DNA of 64,000 nucleotides from JBCCXL01 sp039191605 (lineage in GTDB: Bacteria; Acidobacteriota; Thermoanaerobaculia; Multivoradales; JAHZIX01): positions 1 through 64,000 of the forward strand of contig JBCCXL010000016.1 in the NCBI GenBank assembly GCA_039191605.1. Reading direction: 5' to 3'. Shown in pieces: positions 34,666 through 43,230 of the stretch (its first letter is position 1; every line of letters starts with the position of its first letter). A program made the position numbers and the translations under genes. Under the pieces are notes generated by a model that searched no databases, had not been told where the DNA came from, and saw only the letters and a list, made by a program, of their open reading frames with translations.

Positions 34666-36762
34666 ATGCTCATCGCCGACATGACCCTTGCCGAAGAGAG
34701 TTCTTCACCGCCATCCGCGGCGCCGCCGGAGCTGATCCGGCGCACTCCGGGCCGCCGGATCCTTTACCTCACCCGGGATTTTGAGCTGATTCGCCGTCAG
34801 CTCGAGGGCTCATTGAGCCTGAGCTTCGACGACCTCTCTCCCGGGGAGCTGCTGGACGACATCAACACCGACACTATGTCTCCGGCATGGGTGTGCTTCC
34901 ACCACCTCCCCGAAGACATCGCCCGCGAGGCCTACGCCGGTCTGGTGGATTCCGCCGGGCGACGGGTGTTTGCCCGCAACGGGCTCATCGATGGCGGCTT
35001 CGAGATCATCGTTTCCGGCCAGCGCAAGGGGGTCGGGTCTTCGCGGGAGACCGCCGTCCAGGCGGAGAAATTCGCCGGCATCCGAATCGCCATCGCCGAT
35101 TCCTTCGCCCCGATTCACGCCCGCAACAACATCAATCAGGGCGTGTTGATGGCCGGCTACGAGGTCCTGCAGCGGCTGGAGGCGGGGGATGCCGTGGAGC
35201 TGGAGGCCTTCCTCCATGGTCTCGATCCCCTGACCCGCGAGGTGGTTCGTCACGGCGGGCTGTTCGCCTTTTCGCGGGCGCTGGCGGGAGGCGAGGCGGC
35301 CCCGCCTCCTCCTCGTCGCGAGCTTCGCCCCATGACCATGGCGGAGAAGATCCTGGCCCGCCACGCGGTGCGCGGTGGCGAATCCGCAAGCGGCGAGCCA
35401 GCGAGTAGCGGCGAAGCGTGCGCCGCAGGCGTTTCTGTCGCCGCCGGGGACAGTCTGGTGGTGACGGTGGATTGTGGCTATTCCCACGACTTCACCTCCG
35501 CCCAGGTGCACACCTTCCTGCGCCAGGAGCACGGCGAGAGCTATTCGGTGCAGCGGCCGGATCGCTTCGCCGCCTTCGAGGATCACCTGGTCTACGCCGA
35601 TGAGGTGCCGCGGCTGCGGCCTCATCTGCCGAAGGTGGAAACCCTGAGGCAGCTGCAGCGGGATCTGGTGGAGCACACTGGGGTTCGGGCCTATCTGGCG
35701 GACGAGGGAGTCTCCCCGGGGATCTGCCACGAGGTCGCCCGGCAGGAGCTGGTGGCGCCGGGGGATTTCGTCCAGGCGACGGATAGCCACACCTGTATGG
35801 GAGGGGCGAACAACGCCCTGGCCTGGGGCGTTGGGGTTACCGAGTACTCCAATCTGCTGTGGTCTGGAACCACTCCGGTGGAGGTACCGGAGTGCATTCG
35901 GTTCCACCTGGTGGGGGAGCTCGCGGCGGGGGTTACGGCGAAGGATCTGATGCTCTTTCTGCTGCTGCGCTTCGCCAAGACCGAGCAGACCCTCAACCGA
36001 GTGATGGAATTCACCGGGCCCGGCCTGCGCTCGCTGTCTATGGACGAGCGGGCGACCCTCGCCAACATGGCGACGGAGTGCTCCGCCCGCGGTGCGGTGG
36101 TGGAGGCGGACGAGGCGACCTTCCGCTGGCTCGCCGAGCGCCGCTGCGCCGACGAGGCCGTCGCCTTTCGTCAGCGGGCGGTGGCTCCGGATCCCGGCGC
36201 TCTCTACCTCGGTGGGGAGCACATCGTCGACCTCTCTAGCCTGCGGCCGATGGTGGCCCATCCGGGAGATCCGGGGCGGGGCGAGCCTTCGGACCCCACC
36301 AACGGAGCGTGGATCGACGAGATCGGAGAGGTGGCCATCGATATCGCCTACGGCGGCAGCTGTACCGCCGGCAAGGTCGATGATCTCGCCTTCTACCACC
36401 AGGTCTGCCTCGAGGCCTTAGCGGCGGATCGGAGGGTGCCCGAAGAGGTTCAATTCCTGATCCAATTCGGCTCTCGGGAGGTTGAGGCACACGCCCGCCG
36501 GGAGGCCTGGATCGAGACCTTTGAGCAGGTCGGAGTGCGGCTGATTCAGCCCGGCTGCGGCGCCTGCATCGGCTGCGGTCCGGGGGTTTCGGAGCGCGCC
36601 GAGCAGGTCACCGTCTCCGCCATCAACCGCAATTACCAGGGGCGCAGCGGCCCCGGTCGCCTGTATCTCGCTTCTCCCCTCACCGTGGCGGCCTCCGCCT
36701 TCGCCGGGCGCATCGTCGCCTACGAGGTAGGGATGTTTCGCGCTGCGGTGCTCAGCTCCTGA
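34666..36762 (+). CDS. Aconitase-superfamily hydro-lyase with the swivel domain at the N terminus
   Basis: A 698-residue fusion. Residues 1-205 resemble the small LeuD/swivel subunit (DDINTDTMSP, SGQRKGVGSSRETA, FAPIHARNNINQGVL). Residues 220-698 resemble LeuC/aconitase, with 4Fe-4S cysteines in ATDSHTCMGG (about Cys378) and GCGACIGCGPG (near 631-637), and IDIAYGGSCTAGKVDD. Canonical aconitases have the swivel at the C terminus; here the order is reversed. Isopropylmalate, homoaconitate, methylmalate or citrate could be the substrate. ATG 34666 or ATG 34681 may start it. The divergent neighbour is an ArgE-like deacylase. Confidence 0.8.
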   Translation: MLIADMTLAEESSSPPSAAPPELIRRTPGRRILYLTRDFELIRRQLEGSLSLSFDDLSPGELLDDINTDTMSPAWVCFHHLPEDIAREAYAGLVDSAGRRVFARNGLIDGGFEIIVSGQRKGVGSSRETAVQAEKFAGIRIAIADSFAPIHARNNINQGVLMAGYEVLQRLEAGDAVELEAFLHGLDPLTREVVRHGGLFAFSRALAGGEAAPPPPRRELRPMTMAEKILARHAVRGGESASGEPASSGEACAAGVSVAAGDSLVVTVDCGYSHDFTSAQVHTFLRQEHGESYSVQRPDRFAAFEDHLVYADEVPRLRPHLPKVETLRQLQRDLVEHTGVRAYLADEGVSPGICHEVARQELVAPGDFVQATDSHTCMGGANNALAWGVGVTEYSNLLWSGTTPVEVPECIRFHLVGELAAGVTAKDLMLFLLLRFAKTEQTLNRVMEFTGPGLRSLSMDERATLANMATECSARGAVVEADEATFRWLAERRCADEAVAFRQRAVAPDPGALYLGGEHIVDLSSLRPMVAHPGDPGRGEPSDPTNGAWIDEIGEVAIDIAYGGSCTAGKVDDLAFYHQVCLEALAADRRVPEEVQFLIQFGSREVEAHARREAWIETFEQVGVRLIQPGCGACIGCGPGVSERAEQVTVSAINRNYQGRSGPGRLYLASPLTVAASAFAGRIVAYEVGMFRAAVLSS

Positions 36763-36864
36763 TGGCTCGAAGTACGGGGAAGGGTCGGGGGGCGATCCGA
36801 TAGGGCCCGGCGGGGCAGGGCCCGGGCGGGCGCCCGTCCGCTCTCAGCTATCAGCTCCCCGATT

Positions 36865-37380
36865 TCAGCCCTCCACCGAGAGAATCTCCGCCTCTAGCCG
36901 GCCTTCGGCGGTGACGGTCACCACCGCCACCGTGAGGGGGAGGCTGAAACGGCGATGGCCGCAGGCTCCTGGATTGAGCAGCAGGCACTCTCCCCGTCGC
37001 TCCAGCTCCGGTCGGTGGCTGTGGCCGAAGACCAGCAGGCGGGAGTCGCTGAACCACGCCAGGGGAATGTCTTCTCGGCGGTGGGTCATGCGGTAGACGG
37101 GCCCCTCCCCGGAGGCCGTACCGGGCGGATCCAGGGTGCCGTGGGCGCTGGCGGGCAGCTCGGAGACCGCCCCGGCGGTGTCGACGTTGCCGCGTACCGC
37201 GGTCACCGGGGCCAGGGTTCTCAGCGCTCGCAGCAGCGAGATGTCTCCGACGTCGCCGGCGTGGAGCAAGAGGTCGCAGCCCGACAGGATCTCCATTACC
37301 CGAGGCCGCAGCAGGCCGTGGGTATCGGAGAGCACGCCGACCCGGAGCGAGGGGCGCTGAGGCTCACTGGATGTAGACAT
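36865..37380 (-). CDS. YfcE/MJ0936-type metallophosphoesterase
   Basis: About 171 residues. The metal-binding motifs of small calcineurin-like phosphoesterases are in order: GVLSDTHGLL (D-x-H), LLLHAGDVGD (G-D), AVRGNVDT (G-N), YRMTHRRE (H) and VFGHSHRPE (G-H-x-H). YfcE-type enzymes hydrolyse phosphodiesters. The ATG at 37380 precedes MSTSSEPQRPSLRVGVLSDT; the frame continues further upstream without support. Convergent with the aconitase-like gene, with a GC-rich spacer of about 100 bp. Confidence 0.9.
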   Translation of the reverse strand: MSTSSEPQRPSLRVGVLSDTHGLLRPRVMEILSGCDLLLHAGDVGDISLLRALRTLAPVTAVRGNVDTAGAVSELPASAHGTLDPPGTASGEGPVYRMTHRREDIPLAWFSDSRLLVFGHSHRPELERRGECLLLNPGACGHRRFSLPLTVAVVTVTAEGRLEAEILSVEG

Positions 37381-37988
37381 TGCGATTACTCTAGCACTGC
37401 GATTCTGTCGACGGTGGGGAGGAGCTCCTCGAAGGGTTCCGGCAATGTTGAAAGGTTCCGGCAAGGAAGAGTCAGGCGCCGCCTCGGGGCGTCGCCCCGG
37501 GGAGAGGGAAAAGCACGTATGGTCATCCACGGGCGCTTGCTAGACGAACACCAATCCGCAAAAATGTGAAACTGCGGCGACGAAGTCCTTGGAAATCACT
37601 CTGACGCTCGTCGCCCCCGCCGGAAATGAGGTTCTGGTATCCCATCCCGCTCAATTCTTCGCCGGAAGGCTCCGAGGGCTCAGCCCCCAGGAACTCTTCT
37701 TCACAATCGATCGTTCGCCAACGACACCCGGTGTTCTCAGCTCGGCTCTCCCTTGGCAGGCGGTCTCGATTCGGCAATCCCTTCTGAATCCGCGAATCCG
37801 ATGATTCAGCGAGCAGGGTTGGCTCAACAAGCTTTGCATCCCTCGTTTTTGGCCTCATTCCATTCTCGAACTGAAGACCTGCAATCCCGAGGACTGCAGC
37901 CGGCAGCCCGATGCACCCCCCACCGATGTCTCCATCGGCGGGTCCCCGCGGCGGCCGGAACAAGGAAACACCTGAGGAGTAACTCTCA
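37381..37988. other. Intergenic, 608 bp, between divergent genes
   Basis: This spacer lies between the phosphoesterase and the flavoprotein gene. A minus-strand open frame spans 37523-38053, but its composition is irregular and it overlaps the flavoprotein start, so I do not call it. A GC-rich hairpin (CGGGGCG/CGCCCCG, near 37484-37500) is present. The 3' end carries the Shine-Dalgarno GAGGAG before ATG 37989. Promoters are likely here but not identifiable. Confidence 0.5.
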
Positions 37989-39428
37989 ATGACCATCGCC
38001 TCGACCACGACGAGTGCCCTGGACGGCCTCAAAGAGCGTTTTGGAGACCGCATTCTCTTGGGATCGGATATTTCTGATTCCTACCATACGGACTACGGCA
38101 AGGTGTTCTTCCACGAACCCGGCGCCGTCGCCTTCTGCCACAACACCGAGGAAGTCGCGGAGCTGGTTCGCTACTGCCGCTCCGAAGGTCTCTCGATCAC
38201 CGCTCGCGGTCAGGGTCACTCCCAGAGTGGTCAGTGCACCTCCAGAGATCACGGCGTGATCTTGGACACCTCGTCGATGCAGTCGATCCACAGCATCGAT
38301 GCCGAAGGTCTTACGGTCACCGTCGATTGCGGCGTGGTGTGGCGGGACCTGGTGAAGACCGTGGTGCCCATGGGTCTGGTGCCGCCGACCCTCACCAACA
38401 ACCTCGGGGTCAGCATCTCCGGTACCCTGTCCATCGCCGGCCTCGGCGTTGCCAGCTACCGCTACGGCGGTCAGGTGGACAACGTCCTCGAGCTCGAGGT
38501 GGTGACCGGCACCGGCGAGATCGTCACCTGCTCGGAGACCGAGAACCAGGACCTCTTCGACGTGGTGCGCTCCGGATTCAGCCAGTTCGCGCTGATCTGC
38601 CGCGCCAAGCTGCGCCTGCGCAAGTGCAAGCCCAAGGTGCGCAAGTACTTCCTGCTCTACGATGATCTCGGCGCTCTGATGCGCGACTCGGAGATCATCA
38701 TGGCCGAGGGCAACGACGACTTCCACACCCTGGAGGCCTGGTGCTCCCCCTGCCCGCAGGGCGCGAAGCGCATCGGTGAGGGCATGGAGCTGGGGGTCGG
38801 CGCCCAGATCTTCGCCTATTGGATGTACCCGCTGCACCTGACGGTGGAATATGACGAGGGTGACGAGCCGGATGACGAGCGCATTCTCGGCACCCTCAAC
38901 CCCTACCGCCACCTCGAGACCTGCGAGTACTCGCAGCTGGAGTTCTGCGAGCGCCTGGTGCCCCTCTTCCAGCTGTGGGATCGCAGCGGCTACACCGACA
39001 TGGCTCACCCCTGGATGGAGACCGTCCTGCCCTGGGAGAAGGCGCAGGAGTACATCGAGACGGTGCTCTCGAACCTCCCGCCCCAGAGCCTCGGCCCGGG
39101 TGGCCACATTCTGCTGTGGCCCTCCCGCGGCGATACCTCCAACGCGCCTCTGTTCATGACCCCGAAGGACAACAACTTCGTCATGGGCTGGGGGCTGCTG
39201 CCGGCGGTTCCGGAGCAGTACCTGGAGCAGGCCCTGGCGCAGCTGGACATGGCCAGCGAGCTTTCCATCGGCTACGAGGGCAAGCGCTACCTCTCCGGCT
39301 ACATCACCTTCGACACCCCCGAGAAGTGGGCGGCTCATTTTGGTGACAAGTGGCCGGGGATCCAGGCGGCGAAGAAGAAATTCGATCCCGACGGGATTCT
39401 GAACCCGGGCTTCATTCAGTACGAGTAG
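37989..39428 (+). CDS. Cytokinin-dehydrogenase-like FAD oxidoreductase
   Basis: A 479-residue flavoprotein of the VAO/PCMH fold. TARGQGHSQSG contains His78, at the place where plant cytokinin dehydrogenases attach FAD covalently (GxGHS motif). It is followed by DTSSMQSIHSID, VDCGVVWRDLVKTVV and TLTNNLGVSISGTLSIAGLG, all close to the CKX pattern. The C-terminal half has LNPYRHLETCEYSQLEFCER and ends DPDGILNPGF. Family knowledge supports oxidation of a secondary amine or alcohol, but the substrate in bacteria is unknown. There is no signal peptide. It is a single-gene unit with a strong terminator. Confidence 0.82.
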   Translation: MTIASTTTSALDGLKERFGDRILLGSDISDSYHTDYGKVFFHEPGAVAFCHNTEEVAELVRYCRSEGLSITARGQGHSQSGQCTSRDHGVILDTSSMQSIHSIDAEGLTVTVDCGVVWRDLVKTVVPMGLVPPTLTNNLGVSISGTLSIAGLGVASYRYGGQVDNVLELEVVTGTGEIVTCSETENQDLFDVVRSGFSQFALICRAKLRLRKCKPKVRKYFLLYDDLGALMRDSEIIMAEGNDDFHTLEAWCSPCPQGAKRIGEGMELGVGAQIFAYWMYPLHLTVEYDEGDEPDDERILGTLNPYRHLETCEYSQLEFCERLVPLFQLWDRSGYTDMAHPWMETVLPWEKAQEYIETVLSNLPPQSLGPGGHILLWPSRGDTSNAPLFMTPKDNNFVMGWGLLPAVPEQYLEQALAQLDMASELSIGYEGKRYLSGYITFDTPEKWAAHFGDKWPGIQAAKKKFDPDGILNPGFIQYE

Positions 39429-39439
39429 GCCCTAGCGCC

Positions 39440-39462
39440 TCGCCGCGGAGATTTCGCGGCGA
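39440..39462 (+). other. Hairpin after the flavoprotein gene
   Basis: TCGCCGCG (39440-39447) pairs with CGCGGCGA (39455-39462), loop gagattt. It lies ahead of the main terminator and may protect the transcript 3' end. Confidence 0.45.
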
Positions 39463-39490
39463 AGCCAGTCTTGAAAAGACCCTCGAGAGA

Positions 39491-39520
39491 CGGGCGAGCC
39501 AGTGCGGCTCGCCCGTTTTT
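39491..39520 (+). terminator. Rho-independent terminator
   Basis: CGGGCGAGCC (39491-39500), loop agtgc, GGCTCGCCCG (39506-39515), then TTTTT. A perfect 10-bp stem and T-run, 63 bp after the flavoprotein stop. Confidence 0.92.
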
Positions 39521-39719
39521 CGTCTGTCGCCAAACAGCGCAGAATCACTCTACGCTGAGGCGGCGAGGGGCGCGGTGGCGGCAGCCCCTTTTGAGATGTC
39601 TCCGATGTCGGTTGCTCGAGGCTTTGCTTTCACCATCTCGGCACTTCGTGGAAGAATGGGCAACCCCAGTCCCTTGACCCGCTCTTCTGCCCCCGCCAGA
39701 GGGATCCTTTCTCCCGCCT

Positions 39720-41288
39720 ATGAGCGAAAATTCCCAGCACTCCGCAAGCGCCGCATCGCCGCAGCGGCCAGTGGCTCGTTTGGGCTTGGCCTTCGACGAC
39801 TTTCGGTCGTTCATCACCTACTATGCGCCCCATATCGCCATGGGGGGCATGTTCGTCGGTGCCCGAACCCCGCTAGAGCCGGGATCGATCTGCCAGCTGG
39901 ACTTCAAGCTCAAGGATGGCTTTCAGCTGATCCAGGGGCTGGGGGAAGTGGTGTGGACTCGGGAACAGCCGGAAGGGCCGGATCGGCCTCCGGGAATGGG
40001 CATCCGCTTCCGCGAGCTCGACGACACCAGCCGCGATCTGGTCTTCCATATCGTCGAGCGACGCCTGGCCCAGGGGGAGAGCCTCGCCGGGCAAAGTGAT
40101 CGGGAGGAGCAGGATCTGGAAGCGCTGGTGCGCTCGGCGGGGCAACGGCGCCAGCAGGCGGAGGCCCGAGCGGCGGAAGAGGCCAACCTGCAGGAGGAGC
40201 CAACTCGGCACCTTTCGCGTTCGGAGCTCGATGCGGCGATGCACCTTCCTTCGACCACCGGATCCGCGATGACTCATCCCGCTCCCGCCGCGCCAGCGGA
40301 TCGTAGGAGCGAAGACGAGCTGCTGCCCTCCCTACCGGAGGATGTCGGAGCGCCGCGGGATTCGGCGCCGGCAACGCTGCCGCCGGAAGCGTCGAGTGGA
40401 GGACAGGACTCGGCGTCCACTCCCTTTAGCGGCGCCCGCCGCGGAGCGGCGGCGACGGAGGCTGAAGCTGCTACCCAGCAAGAACCTTTGGCGGGAGACT
40501 TCGACGCCGCGGCGGCGGCCTGGAATAGCCCTCTGGAAGGGGAGCCCCCAGCTTCGGGGCGCCTCGCCGGCGGGTCGCGCTCCGATTCTGCGGTGAATCT
40601 GGAAGATCTCTTCAAGGTGGCTCCCACCGCGGAATCTCCTTCCCTCAACCCGGCGATGACGCCGTCCCGCCCGACGCCGCCCCGCACCCGTCGCTCCCGG
40701 GCGCCCCTCTACATCCTGCTGGGCGTGCTGCTGCTGCTGGCGGCGACGGTGGGGGTTCTGCTGTGGTGGATGAATCAGCCGGCGGCGCCGGCCCCGCCGG
40801 TGCGGGAGCTTCCGCGTACCGCCGGTCGGGCGGAGCCGACGCTGGTCGACGTTGGGGAGGCGAGCGCGGAGCCTGAGGAAGAAGTCGCAACTCCGGTGGA
40901 GACCGCCCCTCCGCCTCCACCCCCTCCACCACCACCGGCTGCGGAGCCGGCGGCAGCGGTGCAGGAGATCACCTGGAGAGATCTCGGCGGCGAGACCCTG
41001 ATTACCGTACGGGGAGATGGCGCCTTTCTCGAAGATCGACGCACCGTCTCTCGCCTTCGGGGAGGAAATCCTCGACTGCTGGTGGTGTTGAAGGGCATTT
41101 CCCGTCCCTTCCGTCCTCCTCAGCTCTCGGTAGCCACCGATCAGGTGGCGGGCTTGCGCACCGGTCTACACGTCAAGACGGGGGGCGAAGAGCTGCATCT
41201 GGTGGTCGACCTACAGGATCCTGCGGCCGAGTTGCTGCGCTCCGAGGCCTCGGAGCGAGAGCTTCGACTGTGGGTGGGGACCCGATGA
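39720..41288 (+). CDS. PilZ - transmembrane - AMIN protein, copy 1
   Basis: 522 residues. The N-terminal PilZ domain (about 14-115) has RPVAR at 16-20, matching the RxxxR c-di-GMP loop. The second motif reads HIAMGG (38-43) instead of [D/N]xSxxG, so nucleotide binding is doubtful. A 200-residue Ala/Glu/Pro/Ser linker follows, one membrane helix (LYILLGVLLLLAATVGVLLW, about 327-346), a polyproline segment, and a C-terminal AMIN-like domain (ITWRDLGGETLITVRGDG to HLVVDLQDPAAELL). AMIN domains bind peptidoglycan or outer-membrane partners. The layout places PilZ in the cytoplasm and AMIN in the periplasm. Copy 2 follows in tandem. Confidence 0.8.
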   Translation: MSENSQHSASAASPQRPVARLGLAFDDFRSFITYYAPHIAMGGMFVGARTPLEPGSICQLDFKLKDGFQLIQGLGEVVWTREQPEGPDRPPGMGIRFRELDDTSRDLVFHIVERRLAQGESLAGQSDREEQDLEALVRSAGQRRQQAEARAAEEANLQEEPTRHLSRSELDAAMHLPSTTGSAMTHPAPAAPADRRSEDELLPSLPEDVGAPRDSAPATLPPEASSGGQDSASTPFSGARRGAAATEAEAATQQEPLAGDFDAAAAAWNSPLEGEPPASGRLAGGSRSDSAVNLEDLFKVAPTAESPSLNPAMTPSRPTPPRTRRSRAPLYILLGVLLLLAATVGVLLWWMNQPAAPAPPVRELPRTAGRAEPTLVDVGEASAEPEEEVATPVETAPPPPPPPPPPAAEPAAAVQEITWRDLGGETLITVRGDGAFLEDRRTVSRLRGGNPRLLVVLKGISRPFRPPQLSVATDQVAGLRTGLHVKTGGEELHLVVDLQDPAAELLRSEASERELRLWVGTR

Positions 41289-41370
41289 GCAGGTTTCCTC
41301 TCGTCACCTCGTCGCCGCGAGCCGCGGTCGCTTCTTTCTTCAGCCATCCACCACAAGGCGGGCTTTGATC

Positions 41371-43212
41371 ATGGCGTCGAACCACGACTCCCAGCGGAAC
41401 TCGAGAGCCGACGAACGGGTTGACCTCCAGGCGGAGGTCGATCTCGAGTTCGAGAGCTTTCAGGGTTTTCTCTCCGAGTTCGCGTCGAATCTTTCCGTCG
41501 GCGGCATGTTTGTGCGCAGCGAGCAGCCAGCGCCGGCGGGAACTCGCCTGGACTTCGTCCTCAAGCTGAAGGACGACTTCAAGCTGGTTTACGGCAAAGG
41601 GCAGGTGGTTTGGGCGCGCACTCCCGAAACCGCTGGAAGTGAGCTCGAGGCCGGCATGGGAGTGCGGTTCTTGGAGCTGCGGGGTGAGAGCCGAGAGCTG
41701 ATTCAGCGCATCGTGGATCAGCACATGGCCGCCGGCGGCGCGGCTTTCGATCTCGAATCGGAAGCTCCCCCTGAGCAGGTCGCAGCACAGCCCCCAGAAC
41801 AGCCCCCAGAACAGCTCCCAGAGCAGCTTGTAGTGGCGGAGCCGGAAGGGCATATCGAGCGTCCGAGCCCGCCGACGGTGAAGGCTTCGGTAGCGCCGCA
41901 GCCCGCCTCGGTGGTGGACTTCGCGGCCGACCCCGACGCTGGCCGAGTGGTGGATTCCGCTGCCGCTGCCGCTGCCGAGCAAGAGCGCCAGGAAAGGGAG
42001 CGGCGAGCCCGGGAGGAGGCTCAGGGCCCCATCGACCCGGCGGCTCTCGCAGATTTCTTGGAGCCGGCGGAGCGAATGGCGGAGGAGCGTCCGGGTCCGA
42101 ACCTCGCGGCGAATTCGACGCTGGAGTCCGGCGAGGGCAGCGGTGATCTGGGAGATGCCCTCACCCCGTGGCCCGAATCTCTGCGGGTACCAGATTTCTC
42201 CCCGGGCAAAGATCTAGACGATACGGACCTCACCGGAGAGGTCTTCGTACCGCCTCCCAGTGAGCCTCCGGCAGTGGCGCTACCACCCGCTGCGGCCCCT
42301 TCCGCTGCCGCAGCTTCGCCGGCCCCCGTGGATCCCGCGATTCCTGCTGCGGCCCCGGTCCCCGCGATTCCCGATTCGATGCTCGATTCGACGGTGGTCA
42401 GTGGAACGCCCGGTCCTCAGCCTCCTCGCTCGGCCTCCCTGGACGACACGACGGTCGCCGCGCTGCCGAAGGGAAAGGCGCCGCAGGAGCCGCCGCCCAC
42501 CCCCAAGCGTCGACGGCTTCTCTCACCGACCACCATTCTGCTGGTGCTGGTATCCGCCGGCCTCGGAGCCCTGATCAGCACCTATAGCGAACCGCTGGTG
42601 AACTGGATCAGCGGCTACGACAGCCTGCGGGACTCCTCCGCCATCGTCGATATTCCGCCACCGGCGACGCTGAGAGCAGAGAGTGCGGAAGCCCGCGCTG
42701 ATGCAGAGGCGAAGAGGGCTCCGGCGACGACCGATGGTGAGTCTGAATCGATCGCGGACGAGCCGGCGGCTCAGCGGGGATCCACGGCCCCCGCCGCCCT
42801 CGCCGAGGAGGCGGGCGCCGAGGGTCAAGGCTCCGTCGCGACGACGGCATCTCTCGCCTCGGTCCAGGATCCGATGACCCGGGTGCGCTTGATCACCTGG
42901 AAGGAGAACGGCGGCGAGACCACCGTCACCCTGTGGGGGGATGGTTATCTCTCGGAAGACAACCTGGTGCAGGTGAGGCTGGAGGGGGAGAACGCCCGCG
43001 AAGTGGTGAAGCTGCGGGGCATCAACTGGCCCTACCGAGAGCCGGTGCTCTACGTCAACTCGGGGCAGGTGGACCGGGTGCGGGTCGGCTTCCATCCCAA
43101 GCCCATAGGCAACGAGCTGCACATCGTTCTCGACCTCGCCGATGCCTCGGTGCAGCTCTCCGGGGTAGAGCGCGAGGCCAACAAGCTGCAGCTGCGCTTC
43201 ACCTCCTCCTGA
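41371..43212 (+). CDS. PilZ - transmembrane - AMIN protein, copy 2
   Basis: About 613 residues from ATG 41371 (a TTG six bases upstream is less likely). The PilZ domain is canonical: RADER at 12-16 and NLSVGG at 40-45, so c-di-GMP binding is expected. The linker contains PEQPPEQLPEQL repeats and an acidic coiled segment. The membrane helix is TTILLVLVSAGLGALISTYS (near 390), followed by a periplasmic linker and a C-terminal AMIN-like domain (ITWKENGGETTVTLWGDGYL to NELHIVLDLADASVQL). Homologous to copy 1 in both terminal domains. The next gene starts 18 bp after the stop, so co-transcription with the exchanger gene is likely. Confidence 0.82.
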   Translation: MASNHDSQRNSRADERVDLQAEVDLEFESFQGFLSEFASNLSVGGMFVRSEQPAPAGTRLDFVLKLKDDFKLVYGKGQVVWARTPETAGSELEAGMGVRFLELRGESRELIQRIVDQHMAAGGAAFDLESEAPPEQVAAQPPEQPPEQLPEQLVVAEPEGHIERPSPPTVKASVAPQPASVVDFAADPDAGRVVDSAAAAAAEQERQERERRAREEAQGPIDPAALADFLEPAERMAEERPGPNLAANSTLESGEGSGDLGDALTPWPESLRVPDFSPGKDLDDTDLTGEVFVPPPSEPPAVALPPAAAPSAAAASPAPVDPAIPAAAPVPAIPDSMLDSTVVSGTPGPQPPRSASLDDTTVAALPKGKAPQEPPPTPKRRRLLSPTTILLVLVSAGLGALISTYSEPLVNWISGYDSLRDSSAIVDIPPPATLRAESAEARADAEAKRAPATTDGESESIADEPAAQRGSTAPAALAEEAGAEGQGSVATTASLASVQDPMTRVRLITWKENGGETTVTLWGDGYLSEDNLVQVRLEGENAREVVKLRGINWPYREPVLYVNSGQVDRVRVGFHPKPIGNELHIVLDLADASVQLSGVEREANKLQLRFTSS

Positions 43213-43230
43213 GGCCTCCCTGGCACAGAC

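Noticed and set aside
34810..36399. 529-codon minus-strand frame
   Set aside because: Antisense to the aconitase-like gene, which has conserved Fe-S and substrate motifs.
37523..38053. 176-codon minus-strand frame in the 608-bp gap
   Set aside because: It overlaps the start of the flavoprotein gene, shows no domain, and its base pattern does not resemble coding DNA of this genome.
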